Below, piece after piece: positions 51,590-60,697 of a stretch of DNA of 64,000 bases; the first letter of the stretch is position 1, and every line of letters starts with the position of its first letter. This DNA comes from Helicobacter sp. TUL. GTDB taxonomy: Bacteria; Campylobacterota; Campylobacteria; Campylobacterales; Helicobacteraceae. A program made the position numbers and the translations under genes. The notes beneath the pieces are model-generated. The model saw only the letters and a list, made by a program, of their open reading frames with translations, was not told the DNA's origin and ran no database searches. Where the stretch lies: contig NZ_NESU01000002.1 of NCBI RefSeq assembly GCF_002287135.1, positions 141,778-205,777 of the forward strand, read 5' to 3'.

Positions 51590-52678
51590 ATGCAGTGGTA
51601 TCAAGATCCGCTTTTTGGCATTATCCTTGTTTTTGTGATTATTGCTATTGTCGGTGCGCTAGATTTTATCCGCAACCGCATAAAGGAGCGAAAGCGTGTA
51701 AATTCTCTTGAAGATTTGAAAAAGTCTTATGAATTTTTGGGAATAAAAGATGGCGTTGAAGAGTTTTTAAAGCTAAACAAAAATGCGATTCCAACGCTAG
51801 AATTTATTGCCAATGCCTATATTCAAAGTGGCAATATCCAAGAAGCTATTAAAATTTATACAAGTATATTAAATGCCAGTCCTAGCACATCTACACAGGA
51901 TAAAGTTCATATTTTGTATGCACTTGGTGTTGTGCATTTTCAATCAGGATTTTTGCAACGTGCTAAAAATGTATTTCTAGAAATTGTCAAAAATTTTCCT
52001 AGAAATCCAGAAGCTTTGTTTTATCTACTTAGGATTTATGAGAAGCTTAATGAGTATGAAAAGGCGATTGATGTAGTGGATTGTTTGCAAGAGATTTATG
52101 AGCAATCCGGAAATCTTGATGACACAAAATATTTTGAAACCTTATCACATAATCGTGCGTATTTGGAGAGTATGTGTATTTTTGCTGATGAAGGGAGTGC
52201 GTTTGAAGATAAAGTGCCTAAATTGGAGGCGCTAAAGGCTATTTTTCCAAGACTAGAAAAGCCTATTTTGATGTATTATAGGAATTATAATCTTGCGCTT
52301 TTTTGGCAAAAGGCACAAGAAGCACGCAATATAGAAAATCTCCTTGACGTGTTGTGGCATTGTCCCAAAAGCGAAGTCCCACTTGAGAGTCTTACAAATC
52401 AAAAGATTATTGAAATTTATAGAGCGCGTGAGCAAACTCATATATCATATGAATCTAATAAACAAGAGTGTGCAAAATTTGAGTTAGAAACACTTCGTTT
52501 GCTGCGTGCATATTCGCATTTTAGTGTGGATTTGCATTTTGAATATCGTTGTAGCGAATGCAAGGGGATTTTTCCTCTTGAAAATCAGCGATGTCCCACT
52601 TGTAATGCACTTTTGAGTTTTGATGTTTTGTGTTCTGTGCGAGAAAGCAAAGATGAAATCCGTTACTCTTTATTGTGA
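51590..52678 (+). CDS. LapB-like TPR membrane protein with rubredoxin-type zinc motif
   Basis: This 362-residue protein has an N-terminal transmembrane helix (about 7-26), several TPR-like helices (about 50-200; e.g. FIANAYIQSGNIQEAIKIYT), and a C-terminal knuckle YRCSECKGIF then CPTCNALLSF (two CxxC). This architecture, TM-TPR-rubredoxin, is that of LapB/YciM, which tunes LpxC and LPS synthesis with FtsH in E. coli. It corresponds to HP0660, usually just called hypothetical. Equivalence to LapB is inference from architecture. Its 3' end overlaps rnhA by 26 bases. Confidence 0.75.
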   Translation: MQWYQDPLFGIILVFVIIAIVGALDFIRNRIKERKRVNSLEDLKKSYEFLGIKDGVEEFLKLNKNAIPTLEFIANAYIQSGNIQEAIKIYTSILNASPSTSTQDKVHILYALGVVHFQSGFLQRAKNVFLEIVKNFPRNPEALFYLLRIYEKLNEYEKAIDVVDCLQEIYEQSGNLDDTKYFETLSHNRAYLESMCIFADEGSAFEDKVPKLEALKAIFPRLEKPILMYYRNYNLALFWQKAQEARNIENLLDVLWHCPKSEVPLESLTNQKIIEIYRAREQTHISYESNKQECAKFELETLRLLRAYSHFSVDLHFEYRCSECKGIFPLENQRCPTCNALLSFDVLCSVRESKDEIRYSLL

Positions 52679-53084
52679 TGGTTCATCATTAGGCAATCCC
52701 GGTGCTGGTGGTTGGTGTGGGATTTTGGAGTTTAAATCCACGCGCAAGGTTATAAGTGGTGGAGAAGCACACACAACTAATAATCGTATGGAACTTCAAG
52801 CCGTTATTTCATCTCTTGAAGCACTCAAAGAGCCTTGTTGTGTAGAAATTTATAGCGATTCTAAGTATGTGTGTGAGGGTATCAATGTATGGCTTGCAAA
52901 TTGGATAGCAAAGGATTTTGCTAAGGTAAAAAATCCTGATTTGTGGCGAAGATATATACAAGTTGCACAAAAGCACAAGATTCACGCTACTTGGGTTAAA
53001 GGACATTCGGGTATTGCACTTAATGAAGAGTGTGATAAGATTGCCAAACAAGAAGCGTTTAAAATTTTAGAATCTACTAAGTAA
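52653..53084 (+). CDS. rnhA: Ribonuclease HI
   Basis: This 143-residue enzyme degrades RNA in RNA-DNA hybrids. It has YCDGSSLGNPGAGGW (first catalytic Asp), NNRMELQAVISSLEAL (Glu), YSDSKYVCEGI (Asp) and WVKGHSGIALNEECDKIA. The start at 52653 gives the normal H. pylori RnhA length; the frame is open upstream only within the TPR gene. In H. pylori, rnc follows; here three SH3 paralogues on the opposite strand end 8 bases away. Confidence 0.95.
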   Translation: MKSVTLYCDGSSLGNPGAGGWCGILEFKSTRKVISGGEAHTTNNRMELQAVISSLEALKEPCCVEIYSDSKYVCEGINVWLANWIAKDFAKVKNPDLWRRYIQVAQKHKIHATWVKGHSGIALNEECDKIAKQEAFKILESTK

Positions 53085-53092
53085 TACCTTTA

Positions 53093-53914
53093 TTAATCAT
53101 GTGCAAATTTTACCTGTGATTCATGCACAAAGCCATGAATGGCATCTCTTCCGTCTTTAGCATTTGGAGGCAGATAATATACTTCACGCCAATCTTTCTC
53201 TCCACTTCCATAATCACTATCAATAGCCAATAAAAGCCCCTCATTATTAATCATATCATTTTTCAAAATCTTTCCTACTATTTTTCCATTTGCTTTATCT
53301 CTTATATTTACATAATCATCTTGAGAATTATATTTAAGCTTAATATAATAAGAATTTCCAGGATTATAATAAACATCTGCAGAATTATCTTTGGAAAAAT
53401 ATTCTATTTGCACATCATCAAGTAATTTAACATTTACAAGATCGCCATAAGCCTCTCTTCCTGCCTCACCTTCACCATAAAAAGAATAGTTTTTTATTGT
53501 TACCTCTGCTCTTACAGCTGATACTCCTAAAAATGCTTTATTCAAAGGAGATGGTAAATTTACATTTTTATCATTTAATAAAATACCGAATTTCAATCTT
53601 TCAAATTCTTTATAGTCATCTATGTTATGGGAAGATGTACTAAATAAAAAAGGCAAATCAATATTATTATCAGGATAAAATCTTAAAGCATTATTAGTCT
53701 CAAAATCATCAGCTCTTTCCAACACTCCTGTCAATGTAATTTCACCATCAAAATAAATTTGAGCAGCGGAATAAGTGCCGTCAAGTTTTTTAACTTTAAG
53801 TGTATTTTTTATTACTTTACCATTATCGCTTAAAAGTTCAGAAAAATATGCTTTATCAGGCGGAAATGTCCATAAAAAATTAATACTTAAAAGAAATAAA
53901 ATAATTTTTTTCAT
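53093..53914 (-). CDS. Secreted SH3-domain paralogue 1 of a tandem triplet
   Basis: This 273-residue protein begins with a signal peptide (MKKIILFLLSINFLWTF), then a conserved N-terminal part with AYFSELLSDNGKVIKNTLK and GEITLTGVLERADD, a central RAEVTIKNY block, and a C-terminal SH3-like domain with DDYVNIRDKANGKIVGKIL and the ending NAKDGRDAIHGFVH. I do not recognise the N-terminal family. An 80-base block (53243-53322) is identical to one in paralogue 2, indicating recent duplication or gene conversion. I chose the ATG at 53914; its SD is weak. The three genes are more AT-rich than their neighbours. Confidence 0.8.
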   Translation of the reverse strand: MKKIILFLLSINFLWTFPPDKAYFSELLSDNGKVIKNTLKVKKLDGTYSAAQIYFDGEITLTGVLERADDFETNNALRFYPDNNIDLPFLFSTSSHNIDDYKEFERLKFGILLNDKNVNLPSPLNKAFLGVSAVRAEVTIKNYSFYGEGEAGREAYGDLVNVKLLDDVQIEYFSKDNSADVYYNPGNSYYIKLKYNSQDDYVNIRDKANGKIVGKILKNDMINNEGLLLAIDSDYGSGEKDWREVYYLPPNAKDGRDAIHGFVHESQVKFAHD

Positions 53915-53936
53915 TATAGCTCTTATTGTTGTGCTT

Positions 53937-54803
53937 TTAATAGCTTCCATTTTCAAATTTTACCTGTGATCCATGCACAAAGCCATGAATGGCATCTCTT
54001 CCGTCTTTGGCATTTGGAGGAAGATAAAAGACTTCAAGCCATTTTGTTTCGATATCTTCATGATTCACATAATCAATGCCATCTCCATTGATAAATAATA
54101 AAACCGCATTATTATTAATCATATCATTTTTCAAAATCTTTCCTACTATTTTTCCATTTGCTTTATCTCTTATATTTACATAATCATCTTTAGAATTATA
54201 TTTAAGTTTGCTGTAATAAATACCTCCCTTATTATAATTATCTTTACTAAAATACTCTGTTTTAATATCACCCAAAGCCTTAAAACCTACAAGATCGCCA
54301 TAAGCCTCTCTTGCTGCCTCACCTTCTGCATAAAAATGATAATTTTTAATTGTTACTTCAGCTCTTATGGCAGCAACACCTAAAAATCTTGTATTTAAGG
54401 GTTCTGGTAATTTTACTTTAATATTTTCTAATAAAACACCAAATTCCAATCTGTTAAATTTGATACCGCTAAAATCCCAAGAATCACCATATTTAGAAGC
54501 ACCTTGATTTTTTAAATCCATTTCAAATGAAACAGGAAAAAAAGGAAGATCTATATTGTTATCAGGATAGAATCTTAAAGCAGTATAATTATCCCCCATA
54601 TCGTAATTATCAGACCTTTCAAGCACTCCTGTTAAAGTAATCTCTCCATTAAAATAAAGCATAAAATCTTTTACATCATAAGCTTTAAGTGTATTTTTTG
54701 TCACTTTACTATTATCGCTTGAAAGTTCAGAAAAATACGCTTCAGTAGATGGAAATGCAAAAAGCATATTAAGACTTAGTATGAGTATAATAATGTTTTT
54801 CAT
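53937..54803 (-). CDS. Secreted SH3-domain paralogue 2 of a tandem triplet
   Basis: This is a 288-residue member of the same family as its neighbours. Signal peptide MKNIIILILSLNMLFAF, then AYFSELSSDNSKVTKNTLK, LTGVLERSDNYD, RAEVTIKNYHFYAEGEAARE, and the same C-terminal SH3-like domain. It has an insertion around residues 85-115 relative to paralogue 1. SD AAAGGG precedes the ATG. The order on this strand is paralogue 3, 2, 1, from one promoter. Function unknown; the SH3 domain suggests periplasmic or surface ligand binding. Confidence 0.8.
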   Translation of the reverse strand: MKNIIILILSLNMLFAFPSTEAYFSELSSDNSKVTKNTLKAYDVKDFMLYFNGEITLTGVLERSDNYDMGDNYTALRFYPDNNIDLPFFPVSFEMDLKNQGASKYGDSWDFSGIKFNRLEFGVLLENIKVKLPEPLNTRFLGVAAIRAEVTIKNYHFYAEGEAAREAYGDLVGFKALGDIKTEYFSKDNYNKGGIYYSKLKYNSKDDYVNIRDKANGKIVGKILKNDMINNNAVLLFINGDGIDYVNHEDIETKWLEVFYLPPNAKDGRDAIHGFVHGSQVKFENGSY

Positions 54804-54826
54804 GTTAGCACCCTTTTGTAAGCAGA

Positions 54827-55564
54827 TTATTCTTGTCTTATAACTTGTGATCCATGTACAAAGCCATGAATGGCATCTTTTCCGTCTTTAGCATTTGGAG
54901 GCAAATAATACACTTCAATCCAGCTTGTTTCCCAATGATAAATAAGTTTCTCATCCCAAGCTACATCTATTAATACCAAAAGCCCATTATCATTTATTAT
55001 ATCATTTTTCAAAATCTTTCCTATTATTTTTTCATTTGCCTTATCTCGTATATTTATATAATCATCTTTGGAATTATAGGCAAGGATTTGATAATACCCA
55101 TCTCCAATCCATTTATCTCTAGTAGAATATTGTATTTGTATATCTCCCAAAAGTTTAAAACCTACAAGCTTTCCGTGAACATCTTCTCCATCAGAATAAG
55201 GATTTTTAATTGTTACTTCTGCTCTTGCTGCGGATACACCAAAAAATGCTTTATCTAGTGGGGAGGGTAATTTGACATGCTTGTCATCTAGAACAATACT
55301 ATAAAGTTCAGTGACATAAGAATCAGGATAGAACATCAAAGCATTACGATACTCAAAAGTGTCAGATCTCTCAAGCACTCCAGTTAAGGTAATCTCTCCG
55401 ATGTATGTTTCAGGAGTTTGGGAGTTGGTTTTTGCAGTTTTAAGCGTGTTTTTTATTATTTTGCCATTTTTATCGTGAAGGAGTTCTTCAAAGTATGGGT
55501 AATGGAGATGATCTGCGTATAACAAACAAAAACCCATAATCACTATAGACACTATTATCTTCAT
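54827..55564 (-). CDS. Secreted SH3-domain paralogue 3 of a tandem triplet (promoter-proximal)
   Basis: This 245-residue protein is the shortest and most diverged of the triplet. Signal peptide VSIVIMGFCLLYA, then YFEELLHDKNGKIIKNTLK, EITLTGVLERSDTF, RAEVTIKNPYSDGE, and the SH3-like DDYINIRDKANEKIIGKIL with the NAKDGKDAIHGFVHGSQV ending. It lacks part of the central loop found in the others. An AAAGGA SD and a consensus -10 (55593-55598) lie upstream. All three share two conserved parts, an unknown N-terminal domain and a C-terminal SH3. Confidence 0.8.
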   Translation of the reverse strand: MKIIVSIVIMGFCLLYADHLHYPYFEELLHDKNGKIIKNTLKTAKTNSQTPETYIGEITLTGVLERSDTFEYRNALMFYPDSYVTELYSIVLDDKHVKLPSPLDKAFFGVSAARAEVTIKNPYSDGEDVHGKLVGFKLLGDIQIQYSTRDKWIGDGYYQILAYNSKDDYINIRDKANEKIIGKILKNDIINDNGLLVLIDVAWDEKLIYHWETSWIEVYYLPPNAKDGKDAIHGFVHGSQVIRQE

Positions 55565-55592
55565 GCTATATTCCTTTGCAAAAAGTGTGTTT

Positions 55593-55598
55593 ATTATA
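55593..55598 (-). promoter_or_regulatory. -10 box of the SH3 triplet operon
   Basis: A perfect TATAAT on the minus strand (context GCACTATAATAAAC), 28 bases upstream of the first paralogue's ATG, preceded by a T/A-rich stretch. Confidence 0.6.
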
Positions 55599-55642
55599 GT
55601 GCGTGTTTTGTAATTTTACAATTTAGCGTGTGTATTTTGGCG

Positions 55643-56548
55643 TTATTGCATATGTGAAGCGATATAAGCGTGAATCTGGTGTGAATCTAAAAATAGGGCA
55701 TTGCGAAATTGTGTGCGATTAAAGGTGCTTTGCCTTTTGGCAAGTTGTGCAGTGTGTGTGCTTATCAGTGTATGTAGTATTTTGGTGTCGCTATTGTTTG
55801 TTGCAAGAAATTCTAGACTTTCTTTAATGCCTATAGCCTTGAAACTTTGGGAGTGTGCTGGATAATTATCACGCAAAAATCGCACTTCATCAAGCAAACC
55901 TTGAGAAATCATCGCGTGTGTGCGTATGTTTATCCTTTCTCGCAAGATGTCTCTAGGCATATCAAGCACCAAAATAGGTATATTTTCTAAAGCTAGAAAT
56001 TTTTGTTTAGGATGCGTGGCAAAATACACGCTTGGAATCGTGTCTGTGGCAAAATATATTTCAAGGGCTTTGTGGATTCTGTATGTATCAGTAGGTTGGA
56101 GTGTTTGTGCATATAAAGAATCGATATGAGATAAAAACTCATAGGGTTTTGGGATACTAGTTATGTGATTGTGTATTGTGTGTGATGTCTCTTGTGTGAG
56201 TTGTGGCATAGGACTTAAGCCTTCAATCATACTTTTTAGATAAAAGCTTGATCCTCCTACGATAAAAAATGTCTTTTTCCCTTTGGATTTTGCTTGTGTG
56301 AGTGCGGATTCTAAACTTTGCCAAAATGTCATCACATTGCAGGGTTGATGTGGATCTAACTCATCAATCCCATAATGCCTAATTTTTGCTAAGTCTTGCG
56401 GACTTGGTTTGGCAGAAGCGATAGTGATATACCGATAGATACTTAGTGAATCTAATGAAAAAATCTCCCCGTCATAGCGGGTGGCAAGTTCTATTCCTAG
56501 TGCGCTTTTGCCACTACCACTCGCTCCGATGAGTGCAAAGATTTGCAT
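55643..56548 (-). CDS. miaA: tRNA dimethylallyltransferase
   Basis: This 301-residue enzyme adds dimethylallyl to A37 of UNN-reading tRNAs. It has a P-loop IGASGSGKSALGIELA, the SLDSLSIYRYITIASAKP motif with the catalytic Asp, and the family motif VGGSSFYLKSMIEG. MiaB, which thiomethylates the same base, is encoded 3 kb away on the other strand. It is separated from the upstream aminotransferase gene by 5 bases. Confidence 0.95.
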   Translation of the reverse strand: MQIFALIGASGSGKSALGIELATRYDGEIFSLDSLSIYRYITIASAKPSPQDLAKIRHYGIDELDPHQPCNVMTFWQSLESALTQAKSKGKKTFFIVGGSSFYLKSMIEGLSPMPQLTQETSHTIHNHITSIPKPYEFLSHIDSLYAQTLQPTDTYRIHKALEIYFATDTIPSVYFATHPKQKFLALENIPILVLDMPRDILRERINIRTHAMISQGLLDEVRFLRDNYPAHSQSFKAIGIKESLEFLATNNSDTKILHTLISTHTAQLAKRQSTFNRTQFRNALFLDSHQIHAYIASHMQ

Positions 56549-56553
56549 AGAAT

Positions 56554-57672
56554 CTAGCTAAGCAATGCATAATATTTTTGTAAAAATACTGCGTTGGCTG
56601 TGCCATCAAATGTTCGCAATCCAGCTTTTTGGAGTGCAAGCTCTAGTGCATTGACCATCCACGCAGTTTCATACACAGGGATAAGCCCCATATGATTAAA
56701 TCGTATAATACTTGTTTTTAAGTGATCTTGCCCACCAGCGGCATTGAGTGCAAAATCTGTCTTGAGAATCTTACGCAATGTGCTTGCATGTGCTTCATCA
56801 TAGATCGTGCTCATTGCTAGTGCCGGAGTTTTTGGATAAATAGTAAGCCCCAATGCCTTCAAGGCTTCATTGCTTGCTAATGATCGTGCCCTAGTTTGTG
56901 CATACACATTTTGGATTCCGCCCATTTCCTCTACAAGCTCAAAATATTTGTGAAGTCCTTGAATGATAGTTGTGGGGGCAGTCCATGCAGTTGTGTTTTG
57001 GGTTTGGTTTTTTAGTTCGGTTTTGAGATTAAAATAAAACCCTATATTGCGTTCATTTGCCATATCAATAGCATTTTGTGAAAGCGCAATAATGCTTAAA
57101 CCTGGTGGTAGCATAAATGCCTTTTGTGATCCGCCTATGAGTACATCAATATGTGTTGTGTCGATAGGTTCTACGCCCATAGCCGTGATAGAATCTACAA
57201 CAACCATAGCATTTGGTTTTAGCTTTTTGACTTCTCTAGCTATGTCTTCTACAGGGTGGCGTAATCCTCCCGCAGATTCACACATTTGCATACATATACA
57301 ATCAAGTTCGCTATCATTTCTAAATGCTTCAAGCACTTCATTGAGACTTACTGGAGTATCCCAAGAATGCTGTATTTGCGTGTGTGGGATATTGTAGGCT
57401 TGTGCGATTTTTGCAAATCTTTCTCCAAATTTACCGCTATTTACTACAAGCATTTTGTTTTTGGTAAATGTCCTCACACACGCTTCCATAGCACCACTAC
57501 CACTACTTGCTAACATAAGCACTTCTGGGAGATTGAGAAGTTTTTTGAGATTTTCTCTCACGCGCGCAAAAATGGCTTCAAATTCAGGCGTCCTGTGATG
57601 GAGTGTGGGCTCACTCATAGCATTGCGGATAGATTCTAGGACTGGCGTTGGACCTGGAGTAAATAATAACAT
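56554..57672 (-). CDS. Class V aminotransferase (alanine/serine-glyoxylate type)
   Basis: This 372-residue PLP enzyme has LLFTPGPTPVLESIR at the N-terminus, LMLASSGSGAMEACVR for cofactor binding, VVDSITAMG with the PLP Asp, and the Schiff-base Lys in IGGSQKAFMLPPG. It resembles the large subunit of soluble hydrogenase/serine-pyruvate aminotransferase group (HP0736-like). The substrate could be alanine, serine or phosphoserine with glyoxylate or pyruvate; sequence alone does not decide. nusA lies 20 bases upstream on the same strand. Confidence 0.85.
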   Translation of the reverse strand: MLLFTPGPTPVLESIRNAMSEPTLHHRTPEFEAIFARVRENLKKLLNLPEVLMLASSGSGAMEACVRTFTKNKMLVVNSGKFGERFAKIAQAYNIPHTQIQHSWDTPVSLNEVLEAFRNDSELDCICMQMCESAGGLRHPVEDIAREVKKLKPNAMVVVDSITAMGVEPIDTTHIDVLIGGSQKAFMLPPGLSIIALSQNAIDMANERNIGFYFNLKTELKNQTQNTTAWTAPTTIIQGLHKYFELVEEMGGIQNVYAQTRARSLASNEALKALGLTIYPKTPALAMSTIYDEAHASTLRKILKTDFALNAAGGQDHLKTSIIRFNHMGLIPVYETAWMVNALELALQKAGLRTFDGTANAVFLQKYYALLS

Positions 57673-57692
57673 AAAAGCTCCTTTAGTGTAGA

Positions 57693-58865
57693 TTAATTTT
57701 TAAAAAGAGATTGCAGTGCATCAATGCCGGTTTTTTCTACTTTGGATTCTCTTGTATCTTGTAGGGTCATTTCATCATTGTGTGTCGATGCTCCCACTTC
57801 AACAAGTTCAATCTCACAATTACATAGCATACTTGCTAGGCGAATGTTGATTCCATTTTTTCCGATAGCTTTGCTTTTTTGATCTGATCGTATCTGCACG
57901 ATAGCCTTGTGGGCAAATTTTTGTTGTGAATCTTCACTATGAGGTTGGAGTTTGATACTAAGCACTTGCGCAGGTGCCAATGCTTTGGCAAGAAAAATCT
58001 CTGGTGTTTGGACATATTCTATGCAGTCTATACTCTCGCCATTAAGCTCACTACTCACAGCGTTGATACGCACACCTTTTACCCCTACACAACAACCTAT
58101 GGGATCAATACGCGTATTGTTGGTAAAAATGGCAATTTTGGCTCGCTCACCCGGTATTCTCGCACTTTTATAGATATGAATCTCTTCATCTTTGAGTTCG
58201 GGAACTTCTAGCGTAAGGAGCTCTTCTAAAAATTTTGGTGCAGTGCGGCTAAGCTCTAGGCGTATACCATTTTTTCCTATGCTTACAAATTTTAGTAATG
58301 CTCTGATAGTTTGTCCTACTTTAAAATGTTCGCCTTTTATGCGATTTTTTTTGGCTAAGAGTGCTTGTATGCCATTAATTTCAACAAAGGTATTTTCATC
58401 TTTATCTATACCTACAACTACCCCTGCAACGATTTTATTTACTTTGGATTTGAGATCGCTTAGGAGTTGTTCTTCAATCTGGCGTTGTAAATTTAGCTCA
58501 AGTGTTAAAAAGAGTTTGTTTATCGCTCCACGCTTCATAGAATCTAAGCTAAGCTCATATTCCAAGATATCACCAATGTTAATATTTTGTCCCATATTTT
58601 GTGCTTCTTGATACACTTTTGAGATAGCAATCACACCTGGCGAATTTTCCTCTAAGCGTTTGTCATCATCTGCGCATACGGCAATTTTATAAAAAAGCTT
58701 AAGCGTGCGGTTTTTGGTATCTTTTTCTACAAAATATTCATAATCAGGGCTAATCTCTTCTTGTGCAATTTTAATTAACCCTTCTTTGACGATATTGCAC
58801 ACAATCTCTGGTTCTATATTTTTTTCATACGCTATCATATCTATGATGTCTAAGATTTTTTCCAT
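57693..58865 (-). CDS. nusA: Transcription termination/antitermination factor NusA
   Basis: This 390-residue protein has the N-terminal RNA-polymerase-binding domain, an S1 domain (about 130-200), and two KH domains, with GERAKIAIFTNN and DPIGCCVGVKGVRI in KH1 and SKAIGKNGINIRLA in KH2. The C-terminal acidic repeats of E. coli NusA are absent, usual for this class. It probably heads the operon nusA-aminotransferase-miaA. Confidence 0.95.
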   Translation of the reverse strand: MEKILDIIDMIAYEKNIEPEIVCNIVKEGLIKIAQEEISPDYEYFVEKDTKNRTLKLFYKIAVCADDDKRLEENSPGVIAISKVYQEAQNMGQNINIGDILEYELSLDSMKRGAINKLFLTLELNLQRQIEEQLLSDLKSKVNKIVAGVVVGIDKDENTFVEINGIQALLAKKNRIKGEHFKVGQTIRALLKFVSIGKNGIRLELSRTAPKFLEELLTLEVPELKDEEIHIYKSARIPGERAKIAIFTNNTRIDPIGCCVGVKGVRINAVSSELNGESIDCIEYVQTPEIFLAKALAPAQVLSIKLQPHSEDSQQKFAHKAIVQIRSDQKSKAIGKNGINIRLASMLCNCEIELVEVGASTHNDEMTLQDTRESKVEKTGIDALQSLFKN

Positions 58866-58978
58866 TCTGTCTTTATAGCCTCCGAATTGTCTTTGTGAGT
58901 TATCTTGCTTTAGAGAAGTTTTGAAGTGGGTACATTGTAGTAATTTTTAGCTTAAAAGTTACAAAATTATCGTAATTT

Positions 58979-58987
58979 TGCTATACT
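58979..58987 (+). promoter_or_regulatory. Extended -10 promoter for the HP0268-like/miaB pair
   Basis: TGCTATACT lies 37 bases upstream of the small ORF's ATG. A GGGAGG ribosome-binding site follows at about 59010. Confidence 0.6.
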
Positions 58988-59024
58988 TGCGGCTTTATTT
59001 GTCACCGATTCGGGAGGTAGTCTT

Positions 59025-59273
59025 ATGGAATTAAAAGTTGCCAAAACAGATTTGCAAAGTAAAAAAAATGAAGTCAAAATCTCATTAGATGAGGTATTGC
59101 GACAATACAAAGAAGAAAATAGACATGTGTTTTACTTTGATGGGCAAAACGCTCACAAAGATATGCAAAAAGCCCAAAATACGATACAAAAAGCCGGATA
59201 TCGTGTGCAGCTCAATGAAGTGCGTTATGGGCTTGATGAAAACAATTACATCTATGAAATACACATTATCTAA
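59025..59273 (+). CDS. HP0268-like small protein (putative nuclease)
   Basis: This 82-residue protein resembles H. pylori HP0268, which has an Smr-like fold and reported nicking endonuclease and purine-specific RNase activity. The shared pattern is VFYFDGQNAHKDMQKAQ and the ending YIYEIHII. Its position just upstream of miaB also matches HP0268-HP0269. The gap to miaB is three bases. The lysine-rich N-terminus could bind nucleic acid. Confidence 0.85.
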   Translation: MELKVAKTDLQSKKNEVKISLDEVLRQYKEENRHVFYFDGQNAHKDMQKAQNTIQKAGYRVQLNEVRYGLDENNYIYEIHII

Positions 59274-59276
59274 AGA

Positions 59277-60602
59277 ATGACCAAAAAACTTTATATCCAA
59301 ACACTTGGATGCGCGATGAATGAGCGCGATTCTGAGCATATTATCGCCGAGCTTGCACAAAAAGAGCGCTATGATCTCACAGATGATCCCAAACAAGCGG
59401 ATTTAATCCTTATTAACACTTGTTCGGTGCGCGAAAAGCCAGAAAGAAAGCTTTTTAGTGAGATTGGGCAATTTGCTTTACACAAAAAACAAGGTGCAAA
59501 AATTGGTGTGTGTGGTTGCACTGCTAGTCATTTGGGTGGCGAGATTATCAAAAAGTCACCTCATGTGGATTTTGTGCTAGGTGCACGCAATACTTCTAAG
59601 ATCACGCAGGTTTTGCATACGCCAAAAGCCGTGGAAGTAGATATAGATTATGATGATAGCACATATGTCTTTGCTTCACCACAAACTATGGGGATTAAAG
59701 CATTGCTCAATATTTCCATAGGTTGCGATAAAAAATGCAGTTATTGTATCGTGCCTTTTACGCGAGGTAAAGAAATCTCTATACCTCAAGATTTATTGCT
59801 TAATGAAGCACGAAAACTCGCTGCCAAAGGTGTAAAAGAGCTTTTGCTTTTGGGACAAAATGTAAATAATTATGGGGTGCGATTTTCTGTGCCACATGAA
59901 AAGGTAGATTTTGCGACGCTTTTGCGCAATCTAAGTGAGATTGATGGTATTGAGCGTTTGCGCTTTACTTCTCCTCATCCATTACATATGAATGATGAAT
60001 TTTTAGCAGAGTTTGCGCGTAATCCAAAGATTTGCAAATCTATCCATATGCCACTCCAAAGTGGATCAAGCAAGGTTCTAAAAGCTATGAAACGAGGCTA
60101 TACAAAAGAGTGGTATCTTGAGCGTGTGGCAAAATTGCGTGAGTTTTGTGCGCGTGAGGGTAGAGAAGATGTGGGCATTAGCACGGATATTATTGTGGGC
60201 TTTCCTGGTGAGAGTGATGCGGATTTTGAAGATACGCTTGATGTCGTGCGACAAGTGAGATTTGATACAATGTATAGCTTTATCTACTCGCCTAGACCAC
60301 ATACAAGTGCATATAACACAGAATCTAGTTTGCTTGTGGATTCTGAAGTGGCAAAGGAGCGATTGGCAACATTGCAGAATCTCCATAGAGAGATACTTGC
60401 ACAAAAATCTCAAGATGAGATTGGCAGGGTTGTGGAAGTTTTGGTTGAAAATCATCATAAACAAGAGCATTGGAGTGAAGGGCGCAGTGATCACAATCGG
60501 CTTATTAAGATTGGTAATTTTGTAGGGGATATTGGTGAGATTGTGCGTGTGAAAATTACCAACGCACAGGGTGGCTCTTTGAGCGGCGAGGTAATCGCAT
60601 AG
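59277..60602 (+). CDS. miaB: tRNA-2-methylthio-N6-dimethylallyladenosine synthase
   Basis: This 441-residue radical-SAM methylthiotransferase has an N-terminal UPF0004 domain ([18 protein letters not shown] with cluster cysteines, [19 protein letters not shown]), the radical-SAM motif [15 protein letters not shown], and a C-terminal TRAM domain (about 375-440). It thiomethylates i6A37 made by MiaA. Length is normal. The 95 bases between it and the convergent aldolase gene show no clear terminator. Confidence 0.96.
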   Translation: MTKKLYIQTLGCAMNERDSEHIIAELAQKERYDLTDDPKQADLILINTCSVREKPERKLFSEIGQFALHKKQGAKIGVCGCTASHLGGEIIKKSPHVDFVLGARNTSKITQVLHTPKAVEVDIDYDDSTYVFASPQTMGIKALLNISIGCDKKCSYCIVPFTRGKEISIPQDLLLNEARKLAAKGVKELLLLGQNVNNYGVRFSVPHEKVDFATLLRNLSEIDGIERLRFTSPHPLHMNDEFLAEFARNPKICKSIHMPLQSGSSKVLKAMKRGYTKEWYLERVAKLREFCAREGREDVGISTDIIVGFPGESDADFEDTLDVVRQVRFDTMYSFIYSPRPHTSAYNTESSLLVDSEVAKERLATLQNLHREILAQKSQDEIGRVVEVLVENHHKQEHWSEGRSDHNRLIKIGNFVGDIGEIVRVKITNAQGGSLSGEVIA

Positions 60603-60697
60603 TGAAATAGGTTTGAGATACAAGTAGGAATCAAATTTCTTTAAAGCGTGTTACGGAGACTATAGGTGGAAATATCCTACTAGTTCGTTAAGGTTTT

